Notes: generated from the sequence alone by a model not told the origin. A stretch of 64,000 bases of DNA from Xiphias gladius (GCF_016859285.1 NC_053422.1:22147001-22211000), one strand, 5' to 3'. Positions 13,451 to 32,309 are shown, counted from the stretch's first letter. Translations and numbers: made by a program.

Positions 13451-13968
13451 TTATTGAGGTTTTGGTCAGTACATTCTTTTTCCCTTGTGCTTGTACTGTG
13501 TGATATAAGGTAATACTGTAAGTTGAAAGTGCAATACTGAGGCGGTTCAATACAGCTCAGCTGAATCTGAGGTGCTTTAGTGTATGTCTTCTTTGCTACC
13601 TTTTTTTAGTGGAATAAACACTCTACATCATGCCTAAAAAGAAGGGAAAAACAGTAACAGCACAGTCGACAAGACGTTAAGACGCCAAACGCAAGAGATT
13701 TGCAAACAGTACTGATTTTTCAGAGAAGTCAGGTTATATTTCGTAAGCATACTGCTGATTCGCAGTTTTGTATAAGCATTTTAATAATGTAGCTACCTAC
13801 CTACCTGGTGCAGCATATGTTACAATAAGTTAACTCACATACCCTTTGTTACCAGTCTGTGAATTAAATTTAATTACATCTTACTTGTCAGTTACATTGC
13901 TTCTATTTATGTGACCTAATTCATTTAAATATTTAGACATAATATTGCTTTACATGGGCGTGAGGTGA

Positions 13969-14045
13969 ACTATCATAGTTACAAACAAAAGTCCATCTCA
14001 GGCGTCACACAGCCATTGATGCACATACTTCTCTCTAGAGTTACT
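13969..14045 (+). repeat. Direct repeat of about 77 bp, copy B
   Basis: Second copy of the segment at 13,374-13,450. It shares CATAGTTACAAACAAA, CATCTCAGGCGTC and ACAGCCATTGATGCACATAC with few differences. It may be a dispersed repeat or a local duplication. Confidence 0.75.
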
Positions 14046-17000
14046 TAAATCGACAGTTATCGAATAAACAATGAGACCGGAAGTGGGCGATCAAGAACTA
14101 AATCAGTGAATGCGAAATTCCACTATCATAGGAGGCCTCAGAGAGTGGAGGTCACACTGAATGATATCAACATATGTTTCATGTCTGTACGTTCAGTGTT
14201 CAGGTAGGACGCTGAGGAGGCGGACCATTTTTCGGCAATCGGGCAGTAAGTGTTTAAAGTAACTTAATAACCCTCCACCCCCGCCCCCTCCTTCTAGTTT
14301 AGAAAAAAGCCAGGAGGCAAGTCATATCTGAAACATCCAACACCCAGCTGGACCACTTTGAATATTTCTCTTTATATTAATATTTCCCATAGCCTAAATC
14401 TATGTACAAATGATACATTTTGTGTGAATGGATCCAAGAGAGGTTTCATGTTCCTGTTTTGTTGAGCATTTGAAAATGGCCAGAGTATGGGTTGTTGTGG
14501 TGCCCTAGAGGCTTAGATATAAACCATATTCTGTGATTGCCACGCTCATGGCTGAATGCCCAGCCATGAGCATATGTTGCATGTCGTTTCTTCTCTTTTT
14601 TCCTGCACCTCACATTTGTCTACCTTTGAAAAAAAAAAAAAAGCTAAAAAGAAAAATCCCACAATACAAATCTTTGCTCACAATCTTTGGAGGGCTTACA
14701 GTTACTCTTGAAACATCATGAGTGACTCCCTAACTCCAGTAAATTGCGGAGATACACATGTAAACTGGAGCATATGGTCCAGCGCATTCTCTCCAGTGAA
14801 CTTGTGGGGAGACAACACTCCTAGATGTATTTTAGCAAAAGATATATCCTTAACTTCCCGTAAACATTGATGGAGCTGTCTACATCTTCGACAAACAGCC
14901 CCCAAACATGTTCTCCCTTGCCTACGAGGAACCAAGGATGCTCAACAGGGAGAGAGCACTCCTTCTGTTGGGGACAAGATTGTTGGGGACAAAATAAGTT
15001 TCAAAAGGTGCTCACTGACCAAGGCCAGAGGCTGCTCCCCCTCACTGGTGATCTGAACTGCAAGACACGAGGCTGTTATCAGCTACGCCAACTTTCCGAC
15101 ACTGACAAAGGCAGCACAGAATTCCATCTTGTTGAGAAAGAATGAGAGAGCATTATCTTCACAGCCAAGCGGTAAAGCGGAAATCAATGTCCAGAGGGAT
15201 GAGTAGTAATGATGCTACACTCCCCCTCACAGCAGAGCACTGTTTGAAGAAATCCTTGGAAGAAGACCAACTTGTGAAAAGAGCAGTTCAGGAAGCTGGC
15301 AGTGCCTGATGTCCTTATTGCCACTGAGAATTGATGGTAGCCACTGAGCTGAAACAGGAAGAGCAGAACGAAGGGCAATCGTGAGATGAAGCTGTCCTTG
15401 GCCAGGCTGTTGTCATGGTTGTTGATGAAAATGTGGATGAGGAGTAGGGTTGATCCTGCCCTTTCAAAACGACTGTTTCCTTTGGGTTGACTGAGTTTAT
15501 CCTGATTTGCTGAATATATTTTTCTAAAATTTATGTGCTCAAATATAGCATGTGAAGATGAGTTTAAGCCTGCAAAGACGCCTGTATCATCTACGTTAAT
15601 AGGCAAAGATATTTAGAGCTTTGAGAATCAGACACACGGAATCATAAAACAAACATAAATCCGTTACACACATTATAACTTAAAGTCTTTGGTCCAATGG
15701 AACACGAGGAGCACAGAGAAGACAACCAGACAGCTGCAAGGTTTCAACACTGTATGTTTGACTATGTGTGCTTGTGTGTATGTTACAATGTGACGGGGGG
15801 GGGGGGCAGACTGGTGTTGGTTAGGTGAGAATGCAAAATGCAGAACTGTAAAATGTTTCCCTTTATTCTGTGTTTTTGGTTTTGTTTTGCTATGTGCATG
15901 TCTTCTGTTCTGAAACTCGATGACTGACAAAGAAGGAGATTTAATTATCCTCTGTTCTCTGTTGTGTGTGTTTGTGTTCGCGTGTGCAAGTTTGCGTGCA
16001 TGCCAACCAGTTCATGAGACCACTGAATAAACTGACTCTTCCCTCCTGTGTTGATCCCTGTTTTCAGAGTTCAAAAGTTCTGCAAAAACAATCATTAACC
16101 AATGGAAGTTGCTCATGTTTGTTACCGTTAAAGCGATGGTCTTACTTGGTAAGATGAATCTTTGAGTTTGACCTGACTTGTGCATCTCTTGATATTTGTT
16201 ACAATCATGCAATAAAACATCCTCCATATTCTCAAAGTTATTTATAGCCTTGCAATTACAATGCAAATGCCACCTGGCCAATGCAGCTTCAAAATAACCA
16301 GAATTTCATCTTAAAGGTTCATATCTCAGATCCTGTTTTTGAGGAGCTGCAGAATAACACGAGTGTTAGATTTGCAGCCAAAAGCAACATTTCCTTACAC
16401 TTGTCTTCACTCAGTAGGAAACATTCACAGCTGGCACTGCTCAGCCTCAGCAGATTTATGTCAGAGGTTATATCTAACCCTTTAGTTTCTGGTTTAGTAT
16501 TAATCAGGGGCCTACATCAGCAGTCGCTCCCAGTCTGTCAGCTGATGATTTCCTGAATTTTCCCCCATAATCCATAAAATCAGGTCTGCTGTGTCTTTTA
16601 AAGGACTTCAGAATCCTATGCTGAGATTTATTTATAAGTAAGTATTCATATATTCTTTTCCAGACTAAGAGACTAACTAGTCATGTTTTTAGCTTGCTGT
16701 CTGTTAACCTTCTCCATGTCGGTTTCAAAGGTTTTCTTAAGCCTTTTAAGAGTTCAGAGAACTTTTTCAATTACGTGGATGAGCATGTAATCCTTTCTAT
16801 GAAGAAGAGATGAAAATCAGCAACAATGGAGTTACAGGGTTTTCACATGATAGCAGTCATATATTATTTTAACAGACACAAAGAAAAAGCCTTAATTTGA
16901 TTTGAGCTGGTTTCAGATTACCCTAATGTGTCTGATGTTCGGGGTTCTCTATGTTTCATAAACAGAGAGTCTGCACCGCAGGAGCCATGTGGTGCAGACA

Positions 17001-18690
17001 GAAGCATCCTATACTAGAAATGTTTGTCAGGACACCAGCCCGAAGATGGAGCCCTGTCTTGTTCTTTATATATCAGTTCAGTTCAAAGACATGAAGTAGG
17101 ATCATCTCTCATAATTTGTCTCTTGTTGTCAGCCCTTGTCTTTTCAGTCTCTGACGCTTTTTTGGGTCAGGAAAAAATAACTGTTTTCTTCCTGTCGATA
17201 CTCTTCCAGGAACAACAGTATATACTGTAAAGTTCAAAGTGAGCTTCTTTCCTGTGAAGGAAGAGTGCTTACATATCAGGAGGATCCGACTGTGTCCCGC
17301 CTGCCAAGGCCATGTAGACTACAAAGCAACAGGGACAACAGCAAGCCCTCCCCTCCGTCTCTCTCTCACACACACACACTCCCACTCACACAGGTGCAGA
17401 GGAATGCAGTTGACTTGGGGAGAGATAATGTGTATAACAATGTGTATAATGGCAGTAATGTCTGCTAATGGTTTAATAATATGAGACTGTCCTAATGACA
17501 ATAATGATGCACCAGGAATAGTCACCTCCCAAAATAGAGCACGGGATGGGTGTCATTAAACAAACTCCACAGAAAGGTCCTTTGTTTGGTGTGCGTGCGT
17601 GCGTTTGTGTACGTGCGTGTGTGTGCACATGCTGGGTTAATGGCAGTGGTGATGGTGATGGTGTGACGGTTGGGGAACTTTAAGAGATTGATCCTGTTTT
17701 CGGCATGTTTGGTGCCTTTGTTTGCACATCTGCAAGCGCGTGTGCAAGTGTGTGTATGAGTTTGTCACAAGCACTGACAACATAAATGGTCTGAGGTTGT
17801 TTGTATCATTTCATTATTATTGTTTATTTTGTATATAAAACTACATAAGAATTTTTTTTTACGTCTGTAGAATGCCTTTTGTATTGTCATATTCATGCTA
17901 TATGGTGAGTGCGACAGACCATCGTACAGCTGAAGTGTAGAACAACATGCATACTCAAATTTATGCATAAAACTTTCTGTAAGCAGATCTTTCTGTTTGT
18001 ATGACAATGAGTCTGTTTCCACTTACAATACTCTGAACATGGCGGAAACGTCGACAGTGGCAACAACACTGAAAAAAAATGTGCCCTTTACAAGCACAAA
18101 TAACCAAAACAGTTTAAGGCAGAGCTCACTGTGAACACCAGTATGCTCAGTCAAAGCATTCACACTGTTAGCAAGAAAGTATAGACTCTCCACCTGTAAC
18201 AAGTGATTTAGTGGTGTAGGTGATCAGAGTGTTACTAGGTCTGTAAACCAAGCTACATCATACTGCTGATTCAGAGCACCATTCACATACCAGTTGTAAG
18301 TACACGCTTTTGCAAGGAAGCATGTGCGTAACGCTCGGGTGAGACTTAGTGAAAATCTAAAATCTCACACACCTGAATTGGAGTCAACAAGTACCTCATT
18401 GGTTTTCGTCAAGTGCTGGTATGCTGGGGGAAACAGATGTGAGGGAATGTGTGTATCTCTTGTTTTGAAACAAGATCCTGCCAGGGAGAGCCCTGCAGGC
18501 TGAACCCTTCCTATGACAGAAGGCCTCAACTGAAGCTCTACAGCACTTCAGATAGGACACCCCCTCTTCCATCTCCTCTCTCTATCTACACTATGTGTAA
18601 GAGCTGGAAAACCAGAAACTGGAGACGCGCTGCACATTTTTCAGGAACTGCCCTTGAGTAACGGAGACGGAACAATGCCCGTGTCTGGGA
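14046..18690. other. Intergenic DNA upstream of the endothelin receptor gene
   Basis: No exon was recognised. The stretch includes a poly(A) run near 14,629, a 12-bp G run near 15,795-15,806, and several weak open frames, the largest being 15,184-15,606 on the - strand (140 codons, no recognised similarity). It may hold cis-regulatory DNA for the receptor gene, but nothing specific is visible. Confidence 0.45.
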
Positions 18691-18694
18691 TGTG

Positions 18695-18734
18695 ATTGGT
18701 TGTTTGCGCAGCCTCCCGGCTTGTGCCTATAAAA
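18695..18734 (+). promoter_or_regulatory. Core promoter of the endothelin receptor gene (CCAAT + TATA)
   Basis: A TATAAAA box lies at 18,728-18,734 and an inverted CCAAT box (ATTGG) at 18,695-18,699. GC-richer sequence follows, ending in a splice donor at 18,944. Transcription would be expected to start about 25-30 bp after the TATA box, near 18,758. Distance and layout fit a TATA-type promoter; the start site is inferred. Confidence 0.65.
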
Positions 18735-18757
18735 CCCCACATTGTACTTCGGTGCGT

Positions 18758-18943
18758 CAGAGCGCAGCCGGGGCGGCGAGCGGAGGATCCTGACGCACAG
18801 CCGGACACACTGGACACACCGTGAACTTTCACTGCTGGAACTCCCCAAACAAATCGTAGTAATCCAAACAGCAATTAGCGGAACTCTGCTGGAATACTGA
18901 TCGGAAAACTCTGGCTTTGGCCACACCACCGCGCCGCGTTCCG
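18758..18943 (+). other. ednrb: Candidate non-coding first exon of the endothelin receptor gene
   Basis: The segment starts about 25 bp after the TATA box, is GC-rich and ends at a good donor (CCG|GTGAGT at 18,944). It holds no long frame of its own. The first coding exon further along has an acceptor (TTGTAG) at 23,576, so this would be a 5' UTR exon joined over a 4.6 kb intron. The joining is inferred. Confidence 0.6.
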
Positions 18944-19789
18944 GTGAGTCCAGTCACGATGTTTACGTTTAAATTGATATGGTCAGTGATCTTAATTTAA
19001 CCGACCGCCGAGTTTAATTGTAAATGGCAAAGGAGTGGTTTGACTTGGCGCAACTCAACTGACATTGTTACTGCGCCTCTTTTGATAAATAACTTTTGAA
19101 CCGTAGAGCTATGTTTCATTATGTCTAATAAAAGTCTGTCTTTCTATCTTGGTTTTAGTTTGATAGAATCAGTCTGCGATTTTTATTAAAGGCTAAATGA
19201 AAACGTTTGCTAATTTTATCAAGAGTCACCCTGGCCTCTCCGCTAATCATGTCACGTTTTCAGTGATTGCTGAACCACAACTTTGCATGTCGAGTGTGAT
19301 TCGTCGCTTCGTTCGCACGCCGTAGAATTTCATATTTGCGACCATCAAAAGTCTTTCAGACCTGTTAAGCGTTTACAGGGCCGGCGTGTTGGGCGGGAGA
19401 GCCGCAGAGGTGGCAATATTGTTTTCATGCGGTTACGCAGATGAAAACAGATGCCTGCCTGTGCTGCAGCGCGGATCCCCGCAGTCGGAATTTGCGGATC
19501 TATCCATAGGCTACCAGTCACACAGTTTGCGCACTTTTTCCATTTCACGACCTGCGGCTATGTGCAGTTTATGTGTTGAACTCACACAACGGTCTGAAGG
19601 CACCATAAAACCTGGCACATGATGGATTCCTAAAGATTGCGTCCAACAACATATTGAAACCAGAAAATGCGCTCAGGAGAGCGCAGAGCTACGCCAAGGA
19701 CTCTGTCAGAAAACGTACACCAGACTTCAGAGGGACAAATTCTAATTCATTGTAAATGATCTGGATCTGCCTCAAAATGTAATGGGTTC

Positions 19790-19915
19790 TTCCCCGGCCC
19801 GTGCCCCATCCCTCCACCAAGTTTGGTGCAAATTGGTTCAGTACCTTTGGCATAACCCTGCTGACAAACCAACAAGCAGACAGACCTCCTTGGCGGAGGT
19901 AATCAAAAGAATGAA
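19790..19915 (+). repeat. Dispersed fish repeat, copy 1
   Basis: It contains CCACCAAGTTTGGTGCAAAT, ATTGGTTCAGTACCTTTGGC, then CAAACCAACAAGCAGACAGA and CCTCCTTGGCGGAGGTAAT. A related copy at about 28,313-28,400 shares the AAACAAACCAACAAACAGAC and CCTCCTTGGC parts. Family name not known. Confidence 0.55.
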
Positions 19916-20058
19916 ACTATGTTTACTTCACCGGCTTTTTGTTCCATGTAGACAGGATTTGTTGGGTCCTTTCACAGGTGAGACCACTAAACTCCAGGGA
20001 ACTGGCATAAAAACTGTGTTTCACACCTTGACCAAGAATCTAAAATGAGGATGTAAAC

Positions 20059-20260
20059 TTAAAGATGCTTTATGTAGGTTTTCTCTGTCGCCGAACGGTT
20101 TCTTAGTTGGTGGTGGTGTTGATAATGGTCGCTAGCCAAGAGCTCCAGCCATTGTTGCATTTACAGGACAAGTGGTTACACCCTCTAGGCAGTGCTACTT
20201 CTTCATGCTCTCTTGTTGGACTGGAGGCAGACTGGACTTATCCTTTCCCATCTTTAAAAA
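20059..20260 (-). mobile_element. Copy of the TTAA-type MITE, reverse orientation
   Basis: It starts TTAAAGATGCTTTATGTAGG and contains CCATTGTTGCATTTACA, GTGCTACTTCTTCATG and TTGTTGGACTGGAGGCAGAC. These match, in order, the reverse complement of the nested MITE at 2,558-2,836. The far end is shortened or diverged; the boundary is approximate. Confidence 0.6.
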
Positions 20261-20330
20261 CAACATTGTGGTGGCGTTTACATGGTTGTTTGCATTTTTA
20301 CTTGCATGCAGCATTTCTGTTATGATTATA

Positions 20331-20375
20331 AGGTGTTCCTGTTATTCCAAACTGGACAAAATAACAGGAACACCT
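20331..20375. repeat. Perfect 16-bp inverted repeat (hairpin)
   Basis: AGGTGTTCCTGTTATT at 20,331-20,346 is followed by a 13-bp spacer and its exact reverse complement at 20,360-20,375. AGGTGTTCCT is also the start of a common fish Tc1-like terminal repeat, so this may be a miniature or collapsed transposon. Confidence 0.85.
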
Positions 20376-21897
20376 CGCGAAACGAAAGCTCAAAGATAAC
20401 CACAGAACTGAATCAACACCTCTGTGATACGGTTTTACCAAAAACACTGTAAGATTCACATAGGTGGGATTTCTCGCAAAAGCGTTTCATGGTTTGCGTT
20501 ATCGTGCCATAGATAATAGCTTCTTTGTAATATTTGTATTGTATTTTTGTTACGTTTTTCATACATCTGACACACACTAATTTAATGATCCAATTACTGT
20601 GAGGATACTGCTACAGAAAATCAGTGTGCTTTTAAAATCTTGCAAAATGCAGATTTTACCTACTTATTAATCATCAATTTATCAACCTAGGTCTACAACA
20701 TTAATAATAAAATAACGCCATCCCATTTCCAAAGTTGAGGATCAAAATTAAATGTCTGTTTTCTCGTTTGAATCAGTGGACATGTGCTCTTGGGTCTTGT
20801 GCTTATTCAGAAATAAAATGAAGTAACTTTGGAGGAGCACTCTCTCGCTGGCTGCAGTTGTAGATCCACCCTCCCCACATCTTCCTGTCATGCCTCTGTC
20901 TCACCCTCAGGTCACTCTCATGACACCCAGCTCTCACTCTTTCCCCTCTTCTGACTTTGCATTTCTCACGTTTTCCTGTTCCTCCTGTTGTTCTTCTAAA
21001 TGGTACAGTAGCTCAAACTGTCATTCTTCCCAGTCTTGGCCTCTTGAATTGCCAGCATTTCTGTGTTTTTTTGCCCTTTTTTCAACACCCACTTGTCATG
21101 CTCCTCTTCCCGCACACAAACACATTTTCTGATCACCCCTAGTATCCCCTCTACTTCCACTGTGCTGCTTGCCAACTTTCCACCTCCTCCTTTCTAAGAA
21201 CTGGAGCCAGCAGAGCTAAAGGTCAGAGATGGTCTCTAAAAAAAAAATCTATTAGATTAAGAGGATCAGCCCATTTAAAACTCAGCTTCCCAATTAGATC
21301 AGACAACCCTGCTGCAACGTGGCCTAATGAGCTGCCATAGAATACAACACAAAGGCATTATTCAGATGACAGAGGGGAATATGTATGGATGATGGCCAAA
21401 TTTTCCAGAATTGATTTCTTGTGATATGTGTGTGAGTTCATCCATGGGATTTTGTGCCTTTGTGTGTGTGAAGAGAATGAGCCTCTGTGAGCCAAATGTA
21501 GCTATGAATGCCAGCTGTGTTTGAGAAATTGTGCGTGCCGCAGAATATGTGCGTGTGTATATGGTGTGTGAATGGGTCTGCATAAAAGTTTGTATATGAA
21601 CGCACATTCTTAGATGTGATCATTAAAAAGTTAAAGCATTTTTCCACAAACTTTATTCTTCCCAAACCATGGTGTCAAGAGGGTTGCACATCTGCTCTGA
21701 GGTGGAGAGGTTGTGTGCATGTGTGCGTGTTATTGTGCACCCTGATAGCATGTGTCTGCAGATATTGCTGCAATCGTCAATCAGCCCATTTATCCCAAGA
21801 GACACCCTAGGCCATTCCTGGGGATACACATGATTCTTGAGAGGCTCAGAGCCAAGCTAGGGTCCTCTGTGAGACAAAGAAAATATCTTTGTCAAAC

Positions 21898-21921
21898 GCA
21901 CACACACACACACACACACAC
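21898..21921. repeat. (CA)n microsatellite
   Basis: About 12 CA units in intron 1 of the receptor gene. Confidence 0.95.
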
Positions 21922-22359
21922 CAGAACACACACTGGACACACAGAAGAGCTGTTCGTCTTCTAACCTATAAACTCAGTGGTCACGGTTCCATTTGTCTGT
22001 TTTATGTTTCAGTACTCCCCTCTCTTTTTGTTTATCTCCGTACCTCTTATTTATTTTGTAGTACTTTTCTATTATACAGAACCTTTTCTCACTGTTGTAT
22101 TGACATACAGTGTGTACACGTACGTGTGCTTAAAGCTCTCGTGTTATTTAATGGAAACTTTAGAATGTCCGACTCAAAATATTTTACCGCCTACTGACCA
22201 GTTCGCTCATAAAATAGGATTAAGCTTGATCTCTTTGAATTAACACTGTGGTGCCGATACTTACACTTTGCACACTGTGCCTCCTTTGAACATTTACATT
22301 TAAGTTGCCTGACAAAGAATGGAATCAGGCTCTGGTGTTATACAAGTTCAGCTCCCTGG

Positions 22360-22434
22360 TCAACCCTGTCCCCTAGAAATGAGGTACATAAACAATTACA
22401 CTGTAACAGCAAATATGTTTTGTAGGAAACGTAA
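22360..22434 (+). repeat. Dispersed repeat, forward copy of an inverted pair
   Basis: It includes TCAACCCTGTCCCCTAGAAAT and GTAACAGCAAATATGTTTTG, then TAGGAAACGTAAT. Its diverged reverse complement lies at about 23,112-23,190, 680 bp downstream. Confidence 0.6.
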
Positions 22435-22640
22435 TCGCTGGATGGATTACTTTCAGAAGCAACATGTTTTTTTGTTTGTTTTTTTTTTTTTGAATGAACG
22501 ATTGAAGCCGCACATTTATTAACGGCATCAGATTCAGCAGGGGGTGGATGGAGGTGCAAAACGTAACACTGTCAGGCCAGAGACAAGGGTTAGCATCCAC
22601 AGTCCTGTCTGTGGTTAGGGTTCAGGCAACAAAAGCACTC

Positions 22641-22692
22641 TGGTGAAGATAAGGGGGAAAATGTTGTGGTGAAGATAAGGGGGAAAATGTTA
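22641..22692 (+). repeat. Tandem duplication, 26 bp x 2
   Basis: The unit TGGTGAAGATAAGGGGGAAA + ATGTTG is repeated once immediately, with one difference at the last base. This points to a recent local duplication. Confidence 0.95.
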
Positions 22693-23111
22693 AAAGGGCA
22701 ATACGTAAATGTTTTAGTTTAACAGAATGTGTTCATCCGCCTCTCATGGCTCGTTGTGGCACTATTACTTTGGAGTGTGAATTTGGAAGTTGGATGAATT
22801 CTTAAACATTGCCTCTTTATATGTAAATAAACATTGTGTGTTTGAAGTCATTAGAAACTTTATATGTATTATACCAGACTTGAGTCCTTCTCTATCCTTA
22901 ACCAAGTGTGAGTGTCTAATCATAAACGTCAAAACTTTAATAATACAAGTGGATATTGTACTTCAAGACCAGATATTTTTGATGGAAGGCAAATTGGTGT
23001 CTGTGAGCATTTTACTGATAAGTTCAGTATCAACATATTTGCGACCTGCCAAATTCGTAAATTAACAACATAGCTTCATTACGTTAATAGGAAACATAGT
23101 CTGGTCACAAT

Positions 23112-23190
23112 TATGTTTCCTACGAAATGTATTTGCTGTTGCAGTTTGGTTGTATATAGAAATGTAATTTCCAGGAGACAAGGTTGCCCT
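23112..23190 (-). repeat. Dispersed repeat, reverse copy of an inverted pair
   Basis: The reverse complement reads GGGCAACCTTGTCTCCTGGA, then AACAGCAAATACATTTCGTA and GGAAACATAATT, matching 22,360-22,434 in order. Known fish repeats have a similar start, but I cannot name the family. Confidence 0.6.
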
Positions 23191-23351
23191 AGTGTGTAGA
23201 TGTTTTTGCTCTTAGTTCATCAGCAAACATAAAACTGTATGTAATAGTTAAAAGATTTTTTTTGTTGTCAACACATTATCTTATAAGCCTTCCCAGTTTA
23301 TTATAGACCATGTTAACACCAGTTTAATGAATAAAAAAGACAAAAATATAT

Positions 23352-23545
23352 ACAGCCATGCTAGCAGCTCTGTGAGGTTGTACAGTGTTACTTTGATCTA
23401 AATGCTAACACTTTTTACTTTATCCGGGGATCATCAAAGTCATTAGGATTCATCCTCTGAGGACCATGAATGTCTGAACAAAATTTCATGGCAATCAGGC
23501 CAATACTTTGTGAGATATAAATGCAGCTGCTTTTTTGTTTGTGTG
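23352..23545 (+). repeat. Dispersed fish repeat, short copy
   Basis: It shares GGATCATCAAAGTCATTAGG-type sequence, then ACCATGAATGTCTGAACAAA and ATTTCATGGCAAT, with the longer repeat at 26,978-27,545 in the same orientation. The middle of the longer copy is missing here. Confidence 0.55.
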
Positions 23546-23699
23546 TAACATGATTGTTCTTTTACTTTCTTTGTAGGACAAAGAAACTTGGACTCAGACC
23601 CACGCTGCCGCAGTGTGTGGATGTGTGTGAGTGTTTAATTTTAGGCTGCTGTGTGCCTTTGAGTCAGCAAACATCTTGCAGTGTGAGCACGAGGCTCGT

Positions 23700-29773
<6,074 letters not shown>

Positions 29774-29862
<89 letters not shown>

Positions 29863-32105
29863 TCACATACCTCTTCTGCCAAACCCATGTTCCCATCAGC
29901 TCCCGTTATGGAGAAACAGCGTCGTCACTGCCAGCAGACCGGTGATAATATCCAAGTGAGGAGTGAAAAATGAAGCGAGCTAGAAGTCACTTCTACAGGA
30001 CTCATGGCAGACTGAAAGACTCTGACATAAAAGGATTGACAAACTGATGAATGAAATAACAGGACTGTACCTATTCAGGCTTTAGTACTAACAGCAAAAA
30101 CTATGAAACCAAGGCTACATAAATCTGTTTATACTCCGACGCTGAGGCTTGTGTAGAGGACTAAAAGTCTCTTAGGGGACCATTATGGTAAATACATTTA
30201 TAGAGAATGTTTATTCAAGCCACGTTTAATTTTATGTACAGTATTATTTACATGCAGATTTTAGGCTTATGATCATATCTAGCCTCAGTGCGTCATGTAT
30301 GAATACCAGCACTGATGAGTACTGCCTGTTGAAGATTTCATACCTCACAGGGAAAGATAGAGGGAAACTGTGACCCTGAGTTATTTTCCAAAAAAACCTC
30401 AAAAAAATTCAAGTCTTTTTACAAGAAGTGCACAAGTGCATGTACGGGATCAGCAGCTGATTAACTGACAGTCAAGTGCACGTTGTCACTGCTTGACACC
30501 CATGTGCCCTGGTGACATCACACCCGAGGAAAATGAGCCCCACTGTGGGTCTCACAGTCATGTGGAGAGTCGACCGTCGGTGATCATCACTGCCTTAAGT
30601 CATGTGGAGGGCATCTGTTGTCCGACAAGACTGAAAAGTACCAGATTATTCCCATCAGGCCGCACAAAGAGGTCATTATTAGCACTATCATTATTGCATT
30701 ACTCATGCTTTTTGTAAGTGGTCTCCACTGTGTATAAAGTCTGAATTTGTCTCTTACAATGCAGCTTCTATTTTTCTACGAAAATGTCACAAAATAGGTA
30801 AAGCTTGTTTCATCTTCCAACATTAGGTGTTCATTTATTATTTCCAAACATTTCATCTCCATCAGCGAGTGGCAATGTTACATAAATGTTCCTGTGGCTT
30901 GAAATTACTCGGACAGTTACTACTAAGAGCTGCTTAAGGAATATATTATCTATAATGGACACATTATAAAGCTTTAGGAAGGAAAAAGAGATTTTGTACA
31001 GCTGGATGTCTTTAAGAAGTGAATGTTTTTAGCAGATATTACATTTCTTTAATGATCATAGAAATTATTTTGAAATATTAGTACTTTCCATTCAATATAG
31101 GTACCAGAAAAATCCAGGTCAAATTCAGGATCTCCATCTGATTTAATGTGGTTAATTGACATAATCTGTGAATGAGAAATGCAGGCTAAAGAATTCTCAT
31201 AATGAGAAATGAAGGATGCGGGGTGCAACACAGTACGAGAATGTGTTCCTAATATCTTATGATAACTTTAGTGTCTGTAGCTAGAGCTAGATGCAAGCAC
31301 TTACTAGTCACACACTTGTAACAAATCTTGTGATGCCAGCACATCAAGAAAATACTATTTACACAATTTCTGGCTCTTTAAAAAGTCAGATATGAGGAGA
31401 AACTGCAGTTTGTGCCTGACAGGAAGTCTCCAGTCCATCAGAGGGGATGCATGGATTGTGTATTCATAGTATTATCATTTGGGAAAACCTGAGTGTTACA
31501 GTTTATTGTAAGCAAACTTTAAACTTAAATGAATCAAAGATTTTTAACACTGGCAGTATTGATAGCACATATTGGTGATACATGCACAAGATGAAACCAT
31601 TTTATCTGGTGCTTGTTTTGCTCTCAGTGCATTGTGACTAAGATATTATGTTAGAAATCTCACGTATTCCGTTTTCTTTAGCAAGTTAGTAAGCCCATGT
31701 GCCCTCTTTTAAAACCTAATTTCTGCTAAGCAATCAGACAATGCGTTTAATCACACTGAAGCATTTTTAAATAGGCAGGATTTATGTGTAACATTTCAAT
31801 GTTTGGACAAAATATTTCCTTTGCCACTGTATTGGAGTTGCAACAGCACTCAAATCAGCTGATCATATAGTATGTGACTCTTTAAGTCACCGTATCCATT
31901 CGTGCCGTCTTCCCCCTGCAACTGTGTGCATGAAGGTCTGAGAAACTTTGGGAGCATCTTTATAGAGGGACTACCAAGCGAAGACAAAAAGTATTTTGAG
32001 GTTTAAGATAAAATGTGAATATTAGCCCTGGGGTTTTGAATTACATTTATACTGTACTTATTTGTTGAGAGTATGCAAAAATAAATATTATTTTATAGCA
32101 TTTGT
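29774..32105 (+). other. ednrb: Probable 3' UTR of the endothelin receptor gene
   Basis: No further coding exon follows the stop. AATAAA signals occur at 32,080-32,085, followed by GT/T-rich sequence, and at 32,301-32,306; either could end the transcript. A long CA repeat lies at its start. Confidence 0.5.
29777..29860. repeat. (CA)n microsatellite beginning 3 nt after the receptor stop codon
   Basis: About 40 CA units with one CG interruption near the end. The repeat starts right after TAA AT at the end of the receptor coding region. Confidence 0.97.
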
Positions 32106-32309
32106 GTTATTTGAGTTATTTACTGACCAAGTAGCAAATACATGGTGCATGGATATAAGGGTGTTCGTGGTCACTAGTGACGCAGTCTATAGTTGCTGAC
32201 ATAATATTACACGTTGCACATCTGCTCATATTAAGTAGGGTATTTGGAAAGTAGTTTTCATTGAGTTGACTCATGTAAATATTTAATGTAACAGACTTTA
32301 AATAAATCT

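Larger units (their letters stand above)
18944..23576 (+). other. Intron 1 of the endothelin receptor gene (4.6 kb)
   Basis: No coding exon was seen. It holds a GC-richer patch at about 19,380-19,600 and the several dispersed repeats listed separately. A C-rich, pyrimidine-rich stretch lies at about 20,880-21,200. The patch at 19,380-19,600 could be regulatory, but no motif decides it. Confidence 0.5.

Noticed and set aside
15184-15606. 140-codon - strand open frame
   Set aside because: No recognised similarity, no splice or promoter support; may be chance or an old unclassified repeat.
30560-30660. LINE-like C-terminal residues in the receptor 3' UTR
   Set aside because: A weak resemblance to L2 tails only; too short and diverged to support.
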